DNA of 64,000 nucleotides from Baia soyae (lineage in GTDB: Bacteria > Bacillota > Bacilli > Thermoactinomycetales > Thermoactinomycetaceae), in contig NZ_SLXV01000008.1 of assembly GCF_004341445.1 (NCBI RefSeq), forward strand, positions 1 to 64,000, in the 5' to 3' direction. The translations under genes and the position numbers were made by a program. The notes beneath the pieces were generated by a model that worked only from the letters and a program-made list of their open reading frames with translations, searched no databases and was not told where the DNA came from. Of this stretch, positions 43,948 to 53,851 are shown piece after piece (positions within the stretch are counted from its first letter, which is position 1; each line of letters opens with the position of its first letter).

Positions 43948-44582
43948 TGATTAAGAAGCAAGAAGTTATTCCCTCTATGATTAAGAACCAGAGACTTGTA
44001 CAAGAGCGCCGGCAACAGATTGTAGAAGGAGCGGTTAGGCTGTTTATCGAGAAGGGATTCCATAAGACAACCACCCGCGAGATTGCCCGTGAGTGTGGTT
44101 TGTCGATTGGGACGATGTATGAATATATTCAGTCCAAAGAGGATGTTCTCTATCTCGTTTGTCACTATATTCACTCCTTATTACTCGAGAAACTTCATTC
44201 CATTTCTTCACATCATCTGACGGCCAAAGAAATGCTTGCCTCGAGCCTTACTCAGTACTTTCAAATCATGGATGAACTACGTCCATATGTCGTACTAATC
44301 TATCAAGAAACGAAATCTCTTCCTAGCGAACAGATGAAACTAGTACTAGCGAGAGAAGAAGAGATTACGCTCTTCTTCGAACAGATGCTAGTTAGAGGGA
44401 TCGAAGATGGTTCCTTTCAGATCCCACCCTCCTCTGTTCGACTAACAGCACACAATATCGTCGTACTCGGGCAGATGTGGGCTTTTCGCCATTGGGCACT
44501 CAGAAAAATGTACACACTCAAAGAATATACAGAAAAACAAGTTTCGCTATTAATGATAGAGATACAAGGGGTGAGACGATGA
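43947..44582 (+). CDS. TetR family regulator of the acyl-CoA operon
   Basis: The product has 211 residues from the GTG at 43947 (GGGAGGGG upstream, sharing a base with the meaB stop). The helix-turn-helix at residues 20-66 reads [50 protein letters not shown]. The C-terminal ligand-binding part resembles FadR-like TetR proteins that bind acyl-CoA. The operator at 38521-38538 is the natural target. It overlaps icmF by ATGA. Confidence 0.9.
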   Translation: MIKKQEVIPSMIKNQRLVQERRQQIVEGAVRLFIEKGFHKTTTREIARECGLSIGTMYEYIQSKEDVLYLVCHYIHSLLLEKLHSISSHHLTAKEMLASSLTQYFQIMDELRPYVVLIYQETKSLPSEQMKLVLAREEEITLFFEQMLVRGIEDGSFQIPPSSVRLTAHNIVVLGQMWAFRHWALRKMYTLKEYTEKQVSLLMIEIQGVRR

Positions 44583-47500
44583 TGGAAACCGAGATTATAC
44601 GTCCCAAGCATGCTGTCCGATTCTTAACAGCTGCCAGTTTGTTTGATGGTCATGATGCTTCGATTAATTTAATGCGTCGTTTGCTTCAAGATTCAGGTGT
44701 CGAAGTGATTCATCTGGGGCATAATCGCTCGGTAGAAGAGATTGTCAGAGCGGCGATTCAAGAGGATGTGCAAGGGATTGCGATTTCGTCCTATCAAGGT
44801 GGGCATGTAGAGTTTTTTAAATACATGATCGACTTGCTCAGACAAGAAAATGCCGACATCAAAGTATTTGGCGGCGGTGGTGGTGTCATCATCCCGCGTG
44901 AGATTGAGGAACTGGAAGCGTATGGCGTGACGAAAATCTTCTCTCCACAAGATGGCCGGGCTTTAGGGTTACAAGGGATGATCAATTTCATGGTTCGTGA
45001 GACGGATTACCCATCTGTCCAAGAGCCAAATTGGTCGAGGGAATCTCTCGTGCAAGGTGATTTCCAAGCCGTAGCTAAGGCAATTTCGTATGTAGAGCAG
45101 ACATTTGAACAACGAAATGTGCTAAGTGAGGCGGCGGCAACATTATCTAAAAGTTGGCTAACAGATTTATTACCTGCTAAGAAGCATATCCCTATTATCG
45201 GGATCACCGGTACAGGTGGAGCCGGAAAAAGCTCGCTAACCGATGAGTTGGTACGTCGTTTTCTCGAGGATTTCCCAGATAAGAAAGTGGCGATTCTCTC
45301 GATTGATCCATCGAAGCAGAAGACAGGTGGCGCACTGCTTGGCGACCGGATTCGCATGAACGCAGTCCATCACCCGCGGGTTTATATGCGTAGTTTGGCA
45401 ACGCGTAAGACTCGTACCGAGCTAAGTGGAGCGATTCAAGAAGCGATCCAAGTCGTGAAGAGTGCTGGTTATGACTTAATCATTGTGGAAACAAGTGGGA
45501 TTGGGCAAGGGAATGCCGATATCGTTCCAATCAGTGATCTATCGATCTATGTGATGACGGCAGAGTTTGGCTCCCCTTCCCAGCTAGAGAAGATTGAGAT
45601 GCTAGATTATGCAGATCTCATCGCAATTAATAAGTTTGACCGTCGAGGCTCCTTGGATGCATTGCGTGATGTGAAAAAGCAGTATCGACGAAACCACCAT
45701 CTCTTTCATGCGCCTGAGGAAGAAATTCCAGTCTACGGTACGATGGCCTCTCGTTATAACGATCCTGGAACCAATCTATTCTATAAAAAGATGGTTGAAT
45801 CGATCGGTGCGAAGTGTGATGTGGATTGGGTCTCGACGATTGATATACCCGTTGGTGTCAGTCAGCTAGAGTATATTATTCCGCCAGAGCGAATCCATTA
45901 TCTAAGGGATTTAGCCCAGACCGTTCGCAAGTACTATGAAGACGTTGAGCAACAAGCAAAAGTAGCAACGGAACTCTATCAGCTATATGGAACTCGAAAT
46001 CTACTTGCTACTCACTCGATTGAAAGAGAAGTCGTACAAGGAATCGAGCAGGTCACCCAGCAAAAAGAGCTAGAGTTGTTGCCATACAATAAAAAAATGC
46101 TAGACGAGTGGGATCAGCTCCAGTCGATGTATCGTCAAGATTTCCTAGAATCTAAAGTAAGAGACCAAGTCATCCGAACTCCTTTATACAACGAAACCTT
46201 ATCCGGTAGTAAAATTCCGAAGGTCGCTCTGCCACGCTTTCAGGATTGGGGGGAGCGTTTGCGTTGGTTGTTAAGAGAAAACGTACCAGGTCAATTCCCA
46301 TATACAGCGGGTGTATTTCCTCTGAAGCGAGCAGACGAAGATCCGAAGCGACAGTTTGCTGGCGAAGGGTCTCCTGGTCGTACCAATCGACGTTTCCACT
46401 ATTTATCCAAAAATGATACGGCCAAACGCCTCTCTACCGCTTTTGATAGTGTGACGCTTTATGGCGAGGACCCAGCAGAGCGTCCTGATATTTACGGCAA
46501 AGTAGGCGAATCAGGTGTTAGTATTTGTACCTTGGACAACATGGCGGAACTCTTTTCCGGGTTTGATCTTTGTGCTCCTAACACCAGCGTATCGATGACG
46601 ATTAATGGTCCTGCACCGATTATCCTAGCCATGTACCTAAATGCGGCGATTAATCAACAGGTTACCTTGTTTACAGAGCGAGAAGGTATAGAGCCAAGCG
46701 AAGAGGAACGGAGTCAAATTCGCGAATTTACTCTGCGTACTGTAAGAGGAACCGTGCAGGCAGATATTTTAAAAGAAGATCAAGGTCAAAACACATGCAT
46801 CTTCTCTACCGAATTTGCTTTAAAAATGATGGGCGATATGCAAGAGTTTTTCATTCAAAATCAAGTGCGCAACTATTACTCGGTTAGTATTAGTGGTTAT
46901 CACATTGCCGAAGCAGGCGCCAATCCCATCTCCCAGCTCGCATTCACTCTCGCCAATGCGTTTACCTATGTCGAGTACTACAAGAGTCGCGGGATGAGTG
47001 TGGATGAGTTTGCCCATAATCTTTCCTTCTTCTTTAGCAATGGACTGGATGCAGAGTATACCGTTATCGGCCGTGTGGCTCGCCGTATCTGGGCGATTAC
47101 GATGAAACGTCTTTACGGCGCAAATGAACGAAGCCAGAAGCTGAAGTATCATATCCAGACCTCTGGACGCTCGCTTCATGCCCAAGAAATTGATTTTAAC
47201 GATATTCGTACTACACTACAAGCGTTGATGGCGATTTATGACCAATGTAACTCCCTTCATACCAATGCGTATGATGAAGCGATCACTACGCCGACAGAAG
47301 AATCGGTACGCCGTGCCATGGCGATTCAGATGATCATTACCAAAGAACTCGGATTAGCTAAAAACGAAAACCCACTGCAAGGTGCCTTCATCATCGATGA
47401 ATTGACAGATCTAGTGGAAGAAGCCGTATTGCAAGAGTTTGAACGAATTAGCGATCGCGGCGGGGTATTGGGAGCGATGGAAACCCAGTATCAACGTAGC

Positions 47501-47842
47501 AAGATCCAAGAGGAATCGATGTATTATGAGATGAAAAAGCACTCTGGAGAATTGCCTATCATCGGCGTGAATACATTTGAAAATCCCCATCCACCTGAAG
47601 AGACAGAGATTGAACTATCTCGGGCAGATAGCAGCGAAAAAGAATTACAAGTCGCTCACGTACAGAAGTTCCAACAACGCTATGCTTCCGAAGCTACCAT
47701 AGCTCTGCAACGTCTCAAAGAAGTGGCTCGTCACAATGGTAATATCTTCGCGGAGCTTATGAACACGGTTCAAGTTGCTTCACTAGGGCAGATTACGTCT
47801 GTGCTTTATGAAGTAGGTGGTCAGTACCGTCGTAATATGTAG
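44579..47842 (+). CDS. icmF: Fused isobutyryl-CoA mutase IcmF
   Basis: Start at ATG 44579 ([20 protein letters not shown]) behind AAGGGGTGAG. The 1087-residue product has three domains in order: B12-binding ([12 protein letters not shown] near residue 22, [23 protein letters not shown]), a MeaB-like GTPase ([17 protein letters not shown] near residue 210, [34 protein letters not shown]), and the mutase barrel ([51 protein letters not shown]). This is the IcmF fusion that interconverts isobutyryl- and n-butyryl-CoA (some relatives act on pivalyl-CoA). It links branched acyl-CoA, and butyrate from lysine, to the operon's beta-oxidation enzymes. Confidence 0.95.
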   Translation: MMETEIIRPKHAVRFLTAASLFDGHDASINLMRRLLQDSGVEVIHLGHNRSVEEIVRAAIQEDVQGIAISSYQGGHVEFFKYMIDLLRQENADIKVFGGGGGVIIPREIEELEAYGVTKIFSPQDGRALGLQGMINFMVRETDYPSVQEPNWSRESLVQGDFQAVAKAISYVEQTFEQRNVLSEAAATLSKSWLTDLLPAKKHIPIIGITGTGGAGKSSLTDELVRRFLEDFPDKKVAILSIDPSKQKTGGALLGDRIRMNAVHHPRVYMRSLATRKTRTELSGAIQEAIQVVKSAGYDLIIVETSGIGQGNADIVPISDLSIYVMTAEFGSPSQLEKIEMLDYADLIAINKFDRRGSLDALRDVKKQYRRNHHLFHAPEEEIPVYGTMASRYNDPGTNLFYKKMVESIGAKCDVDWVSTIDIPVGVSQLEYIIPPERIHYLRDLAQTVRKYYEDVEQQAKVATELYQLYGTRNLLATHSIEREVVQGIEQVTQQKELELLPYNKKMLDEWDQLQSMYRQDFLESKVRDQVIRTPLYNETLSGSKIPKVALPRFQDWGERLRWLLRENVPGQFPYTAGVFPLKRADEDPKRQFAGEGSPGRTNRRFHYLSKNDTAKRLSTAFDSVTLYGEDPAERPDIYGKVGESGVSICTLDNMAELFSGFDLCAPNTSVSMTINGPAPIILAMYLNAAINQQVTLFTEREGIEPSEEERSQIREFTLRTVRGTVQADILKEDQGQNTCIFSTEFALKMMGDMQEFFIQNQVRNYYSVSISGYHIAEAGANPISQLAFTLANAFTYVEYYKSRGMSVDEFAHNLSFFFSNGLDAEYTVIGRVARRIWAITMKRLYGANERSQKLKYHIQTSGRSLHAQEIDFNDIRTTLQALMAIYDQCNSLHTNAYDEAITTPTEESVRRAMAIQMIITKELGLAKNENPLQGAFIIDELTDLVEEAVLQEFERISDRGGVLGAMETQYQRSKIQEESMYYEMKKHSGELPIIGVNTFENPHPPEETEIELSRADSSEKELQVAHVQKFQQRYASEATIALQRLKEVARHNGNIFAELMNTVQVASLGQITSVLYEVGGQYRRNM

Positions 47843-47883
47843 GGATTGAAAATGATTTGATTAGCCAAATATTGAATTCTCTT

Positions 47884-47917
47884 TTGCCTGATGGTTACGC
47901 TGTCAGGCAATTTTTTG
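47884..47917 (+). terminator. Terminator of the acyl-CoA operon
   Basis: TTGCCTGA pairs with TCAGGCAA, followed by TTTTTTG. Confidence 0.85.
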
Positions 47918-48037
47918 TCTTCTAGTAAGTGATTCAGCTGCTGTTTAACAATATAAATATTCATAGTAATATTCTGCTGAATAAGTGAATTTACTACTAT
48001 AAGAGAATATCAACGTTACATATGGAGAGGAATGTGT

Positions 48038-48076
48038 ATGGCTCAAACAGAACTGAACCTTCCTAGGAGGGATTAA
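48038..48076 (+). CDS. Short upstream ORF (12 residues) before the acetyltransferase
   Basis: The ATG lies behind GGAGAGGAA. The frame MAQTELNLPRRD ends at a TAA one base before the proposed ATA start of the next gene, whose AGGAGG site lies within this frame. The spacing suggests translational coupling. It may be a leader peptide or an accident of the ribosome-site sequence. Confidence 0.35.
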   Translation: MAQTELNLPRRD

Positions 48077-48077
48077 A

Positions 48078-48647
48078 ATAAATTCATTTTATAAACCGAA
48101 TGAATTGGCTAATATTGGATTTAAAGAAGTGGGAGAAAATGTGAATATCAGTAAAAAATGCAGTATCTACGGAGCTGAAAATATTTCGATTGGGAATCAT
48201 GTGAGGATTGATGATTTTTGTATATTAAGCTCTGGAGAAGGCAAGATAAAAATAGGCTCTTATGTACATATAGCTGCCTATACTTCTATATATGGATCTG
48301 GAGATGTAATGATCCACGACTTTTGTGGTATAAGTTCTAAGTGTTCATTGTATAGTTCGAGTGATGATTTTAGTGGTATATGCCTAACGGGTCCAATGGT
48401 TCCAGAACAGTTTAAACATATGATTAGTAAAAAAATAACTCTGTATAAACATGTTGTTATTGGATCTATGAGTACGATTATGCCGGGTGTCTCGATTGGT
48501 GAAGGGACAGCAATTGGAGCTTATAGTTTGATTTTGAATGACATAGAGCCGTGGGGCATCTTCGTTGGGGTACCTGCTAAGAAGCTTAAAGATAGGAAAA
48601 GAGATCTTTTGAAAATGGAGGAATCTTTGTACAGATTAACGGAGTGA
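48078..48647 (+). CDS. Left-handed beta-helix (hexapeptide) acyltransferase
   Basis: Homologues of this family usually begin M-NSFY-x-x-x-ELxxIGFK-x-VG-xN-xxISKKxSIYGAENIxIG. Here the same residues (NSFYKPNELANIGFKEVGEN) are preceded by ATA at 48078, seven bases after AGGAGG, so ATA is the likely start (189 residues). The first conventional start in frame, TTG 48105, has no ribosome site. Hexapeptide repeats run through GSYVHIAAYTSIYGSGDVMIHDF and HVVIGSMSTIMPGVSIGEGTAIGAYSLIL, ending with GIFVGVPAKKLKDR. It probably O- or N-acetylates a sugar of a surface glycan. Confidence 0.85.
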   Translation: MNSFYKPNELANIGFKEVGENVNISKKCSIYGAENISIGNHVRIDDFCILSSGEGKIKIGSYVHIAAYTSIYGSGDVMIHDFCGISSKCSLYSSSDDFSGICLTGPMVPEQFKHMISKKITLYKHVVIGSMSTIMPGVSIGEGTAIGAYSLILNDIEPWGIFVGVPAKKLKDRKRDLLKMEESLYRLTE

Positions 48648-48693
48648 AGAAGGGGAAAGTGATCCATTAGCAGTTTAAAGGGAGGAAGATATT

Positions 48694-50049
48694 TTGTTTC
48701 ATCCAACTCAAGCGCTAAATGAATTGCAAGTTAGAAAAGCGGATCGCACTCAACATAATAATGTTGAATCTACAATCAATAATCTTAAAATAGGATTGAT
48801 TTTTAATTTAGATGATTATAATACGTTAGAACAGCTTGGTTCCCTTACTTTTTCTATGGGCTATTTGGAAGATGCCAAGTTTTACTACTCAAAAGCGTTA
48901 GCAGTAGCACAGCCAACACAAGTGAATGAAGTGTATCATGAGTTGTTTTTAATCGAGACAGCCATGCAATTGAAGTATGATGATTTTATGGTAGATCGCC
49001 CCACTCGTTTTTTGGACCATTTTATTCGTTATTTGTATGAATGCTCCAATCAAAATCATGTTTTTAACCTAGATATTGATTGGCTTTCTTATATAGGGGT
49101 TTCCATAACAGATAGAGTGCTCATTGATACGAGCACGGAGTTGAGACAATTCTTTGATCATGTGGATGGCTTAATATACTTGTATGATCGTCTGAATAAT
49201 GAAGATTCACGAAATGTGTTGGTTAATGTCATTGCACTTCGAATTTGGGGGAGCAAAAGAGTAAAGTCAGTTCTTAGTAACTCTGCATATTGGAAGAGAA
49301 GAAGCTTAATCTACGGTTTATCACAACCAAATAATATCATTTACAACAATCATTGGGTGCTGACATTCTATGATCTTGGCAAGGTTGGTTATCCTATCCG
49401 TTTGTATTGTCTGAATGCTGGGATCAGCAATACTTTTATGGAGAAGCAGTACGAGTATACAGGATCCAATCATCGAATAAAAGTTCAGGCTGGAGATGTG
49501 GTAATAGATGCTGGCGGTTGTTGGGGTGATACAGCTCTTTATTTCGCTCAGGAAGCAGGAGCAGGCGGTCAGGTTTATTCTTTTGAATTTATCCCATCTA
49601 ATGTAAATACGATGAAGAAGAATCTTGATTTGAATCCACACCTAAAAGACAGGATCAAGATTATTGAACAGCCAGTTTGGAATACATCTGATGAATTATG
49701 CTATTATTTGGACAATGGGCCTGCCAGTATCGTATCAAATACGAAGATAGAAGGTGGGACTGGAGAAACAGTAACTTTGTCCATTGATGACTTAGCTATC
49801 CGACACGATATCAAAAAGGTAGATTTTATTAAGATGGATGTTGAATGTGCTGAGATGAAGGCCCTGCAAGGTGCTGTGAAGGTAATCACGAAATTCAAAC
49901 CAACTCTCGCGATTGCGGTGTATCATCATATGGCTGATTTTGGTGACATATGTCGTTTTATTTCGGACCTAAATCTAGGATATAAGTTCTTTTTAGGACA
50001 CTATACGATTACTAGAGAAGAAACGGTATTGTTTGCCGTCACAGAGTAA
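48694..50049 (+). CDS. FkbM family methyltransferase with N-terminal TPR-like region
   Basis: The TTG start at 48694 follows GGGAGGAAG. The 451-residue product has an N-terminal part (residues about 20-90) like a tetratricopeptide pair (LEQLGSLTFSMGYLEDAKFYYSKALAVA), a central helical region, and a C-terminal FkbM methyltransferase domain: GDVVIDAGGCWGDTALYFAQEAG (SAM loop, about residue 270), VYSFEFIPSNVNTMKKNLDLNP and DFIKMDVECAEMKALQGA. Such proteins O-methylate sugars on surface glycans or glycoproteins. Co-directional with the acetyltransferase and glycosyltransferase. Confidence 0.85.
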   Translation: MFHPTQALNELQVRKADRTQHNNVESTINNLKIGLIFNLDDYNTLEQLGSLTFSMGYLEDAKFYYSKALAVAQPTQVNEVYHELFLIETAMQLKYDDFMVDRPTRFLDHFIRYLYECSNQNHVFNLDIDWLSYIGVSITDRVLIDTSTELRQFFDHVDGLIYLYDRLNNEDSRNVLVNVIALRIWGSKRVKSVLSNSAYWKRRSLIYGLSQPNNIIYNNHWVLTFYDLGKVGYPIRLYCLNAGISNTFMEKQYEYTGSNHRIKVQAGDVVIDAGGCWGDTALYFAQEAGAGGQVYSFEFIPSNVNTMKKNLDLNPHLKDRIKIIEQPVWNTSDELCYYLDNGPASIVSNTKIEGGTGETVTLSIDDLAIRHDIKKVDFIKMDVECAEMKALQGAVKVITKFKPTLAIAVYHHMADFGDICRFISDLNLGYKFFLGHYTITREETVLFAVTE

Positions 50050-50107
50050 CAAGTTACTAGTAGTGTTCACTTTGTCGTTCTACTATCTCTAGATGGGTGG
50101 AGGATGT

Positions 50108-51184
50108 ATGTCAGAGACTAAAAAAAGACGCCTTGCGGTGATTGATACATACTTTCCATGGAAATTAAGTGGCTTTCGTTATTGGGAGAGTTATGAAATT
50201 TGGAAGCATAGGCCAGATACATTATTTTTTGCATCACAGTTGAATAGTGATGAGTTTCCGGCAAAAGTATTTCCTTTTTCCCAATTTCAACAAGTAGCTG
50301 AGGAAGAAGGGATTACTGACGTATATTGTGTTTTTCTGAATTTGACTTTGAGCCTACTAGGCCACCCGATAGCACCTGGATCGAATGCTTCGTTAAATAT
50401 CAGATCATTTTTAGACCAAAATCATATCAGATTACATTCCACTTTGTATCCTGGAGGAGGCTTAAACCCTTTTACACCCCAAGAGCATATCCTCCTTGCT
50501 GCAGATGGATGTGAGACGGTTTTCTCAAATATTAGAGAAGTTCTAGAGGTTGCGACCAAGTCAAAGCATGTTATAGCAGCAGTAAATACGGACCACTATT
50601 CGTACCTACCTAAGGCAGAAAAATTACCAATCGAACTGGTTTTCTGTGCCCATAATGCGCCTAGAAAAGGCTTTGACATGCTAGTTGAAGCTTTTAATCA
50701 ACTGGATTTGGATTTTCACCTTCATTTAATTGGTGATTGGGAAAATCAGCTGTATAAACTCCAAAATCCAAATTATACTTTCTATGGTCCTTTGAATCCT
50801 GCGGAACTACTACCTATTTATCGGAAATCCCATGTGTTTATGAATTGTAGCGTTCCAGATGAAGAAGCACTTGATGGCTTTCCGACGACTTCAGCATCAG
50901 ATGCTATGTCTACAGGATGCCTATTAATTACTACAAATCCACGTAACGATACGTATTTTGTCCAGGCTGATACTGATTATTTAAAAGTCTCTAGCTCTCA
51001 AGAAATAGTTGATTACCTTAATTGGATCAAAACAGACTTATCATCAGCACTTCAGATTGGAGTAAATGGGGCTAAGAAAATACATGAATATTATAGTTGC
51101 CAGGCAAATGTCCCTAAAAAGTTAGCCTGTATGTTTGGTTCTAATGAAAAAGTGAGCGCAGGATTTCATCAAATACCAGATTGA
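50108..51184 (+). CDS. Glycosyltransferase, GT4-like
   Basis: Start at ATG 50108 (MSETKKRRLAVIDTYFPWK) behind GGTGGAGG. The 358-residue product has a GT-B layout: N-terminal domain with an SGFRYWESYE acceptor-side loop, and a C-terminal domain IELVFCAHNAPRKGFDMLVEAF, FHLHLIGDW and VPDEEALDGFPTTSASDAMSTGCLLITTN (the E-x7-E region of family GT4 is only partly kept). With its two neighbours it likely builds or decorates a surface glycan, possibly glycosylating spore-surface or collagen-like protein. That link is speculation. Confidence 0.8.
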   Translation: MSETKKRRLAVIDTYFPWKLSGFRYWESYEIWKHRPDTLFFASQLNSDEFPAKVFPFSQFQQVAEEEGITDVYCVFLNLTLSLLGHPIAPGSNASLNIRSFLDQNHIRLHSTLYPGGGLNPFTPQEHILLAADGCETVFSNIREVLEVATKSKHVIAAVNTDHYSYLPKAEKLPIELVFCAHNAPRKGFDMLVEAFNQLDLDFHLHLIGDWENQLYKLQNPNYTFYGPLNPAELLPIYRKSHVFMNCSVPDEEALDGFPTTSASDAMSTGCLLITTNPRNDTYFVQADTDYLKVSSSQEIVDYLNWIKTDLSSALQIGVNGAKKIHEYYSCQANVPKKLACMFGSNEKVSAGFHQIPD

Positions 51185-51238
51185 AGTAGCCAAAAGACAA
51201 AAAAATAAATCTTTCCACGTCATCTACATCACTATACG

Positions 51239-51266
51239 TTGACTTCAACCGTTTTTTGGATAAAAT
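51239..51266 (+). promoter_or_regulatory. Sigma-A promoter of rpoE
   Basis: TTGACT, 16 bases, TAAAAT, about 60 bases before the delta-subunit start. Confidence 0.6.
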
Positions 51267-51324
51267 AATGACGAGAAGGTAGACGTGTAGTATCGTTTAC
51301 CTACATTGGAAGGATGTGTCCAGC

Positions 51325-51831
51325 TTGAGCGACAACCTCACTCTTGAGCAAATTAGAGAAACAGCTATGGTCGATTTAGCATACATAGCTTTAGAACAAA
51401 ATAGTGGTCAACCACTACTCTATCGTGATTTGGTCGAGTATGTATCGAAGACCAAAGGATTCACAGAAGAAGATGTAACCCAATACATCGCTCAATTCTA
51501 CACTGATTTAAACGTAGATGGTCGTTTTGTATGTGTAGGTCGTAGCTTATGGGGCTTGCGTGAATGGTACCCAACCGATCAAGCGACTGATTCTGCGATT
51601 GCAAGTAACATCCTAGACGATGATGACTTTAGTGATGAGTTATACGAAGAGGAAAGCGATGACTTCGCTCCAGAACCGATCGAAGAAGATCCACTGTACA
51701 CTGTAGGTTCTGAAGACGCAGATGAGCCAGACGATGATACAGCGGACGGTTTTACTGAGGAAGACTTAGATGGGGAAGAGGACGAAGACGAGGATGATGA
51801 GTTAGATCTCGAGAATGAAGACGAACTCTAA
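51325..51831 (+). CDS. rpoE: RNA polymerase delta subunit
   Basis: Start chosen at TTG 51325 (MSDNLTLEQIRETAMVDLAY), 11 bases after GGAAGG. The GTG at 51316 is too close to that site. The 168-residue product has the folded N-terminal HARE-HTH domain (ELARVEVAxxL-type sequence, YRDLVEYVSKTKGFT, QFYTDLNVDGRFVCVGRSLWGLREWYP) and a very acidic unstructured tail from about residue 92. It recycles RNA polymerase and displaces it from non-specific DNA in Gram-positives. Gene order rpoE-pyrG is conserved in Bacilli. Confidence 0.95.
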   Translation: MSDNLTLEQIRETAMVDLAYIALEQNSGQPLLYRDLVEYVSKTKGFTEEDVTQYIAQFYTDLNVDGRFVCVGRSLWGLREWYPTDQATDSAIASNILDDDDFSDELYEEESDDFAPEPIEEDPLYTVGSEDADEPDDDTADGFTEEDLDGEEDEDEDDELDLENEDEL

Positions 51832-51862
51832 GAACGCTTCGTAGGTACCTAAGGGAATAATA

Positions 51863-51906
51863 AAAACCGACATGACCGTATTCAATTGGAATGTCGGTTT
51901 TTTATG
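51863..51906 (+). terminator. Terminator of rpoE
   Basis: AAAACCGACAT pairs with ATGTCGGTTTT, followed by T. Confidence 0.88.
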
Positions 51907-51945
51907 AGTTTAAAAATAAAATGATATTTTTGACTAATGAGTTTA

Positions 51946-51987
51946 TTGACAGCGGTAGTGAATTTAGTTAGAATATTTTCTGGGCTC
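51946..51987 (+). promoter_or_regulatory. pyrG promoter and GGGCTC initiation site
   Basis: TTGACA, 17 bases, TAGAAT, then GGGCTC starting 8 bases after the -10 box (51982). In B. subtilis, pyrG starts at the same GGGCUC, and CTP shortage causes polymerase to stutter, adding extra G residues. The exact motif is kept here at the expected start point. Confidence 0.88.
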
Positions 51988-52026
51988 ATTAAAAATGGGT
52001 ACACAAAATCATGACGAAATCAACCG

Positions 52027-52057
52027 AGCGCCTCTATTTATTTAGGGGCGCTTTTTC
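52027..52057 (+). terminator. pyrG leader attenuator terminator
   Basis: AGCGCCTCTA pairs with TAGGGGCGCT, followed by TTTTTC. It lies 45 bases after the GGGCTC start. The pyrimidine-rich left arm can instead pair with reiterated G at the transcript's 5' end, giving antitermination at low CTP, as known for pyrG. Confidence 0.85.
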
Positions 52058-52101
52058 TGTTTTTCTGGAAGAATGTTTTTTAAAAAGGGAATGCTTTTTG
52101 A

Positions 52102-53742
<1,641 letters not shown>

Positions 53743-53748
53743 TATGAT

Positions 53749-53831
53749 AAAGAAGCTGTCTCCAGAGGGGATAGCTTCTTTAGATAAAAAGGACATCTCC
53801 CGTCATATATTCGTGGGGAGATGTCCTTTTT
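53749..53831. terminator. Two hairpins between the convergent pyrG and LTD-PLD genes
   Basis: The first stem (AAAGAAGCTgTC / GAtAGCTTCTTT) ends pyrG. The second (AAAAAGGACATCTCCC / GGGGAGATGTCCTTTTT) has A and T tracts on both sides and works in both directions. Confidence 0.88.
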
Positions 53832-53851
53832 GATGATCTTAAAAGCCTTAT

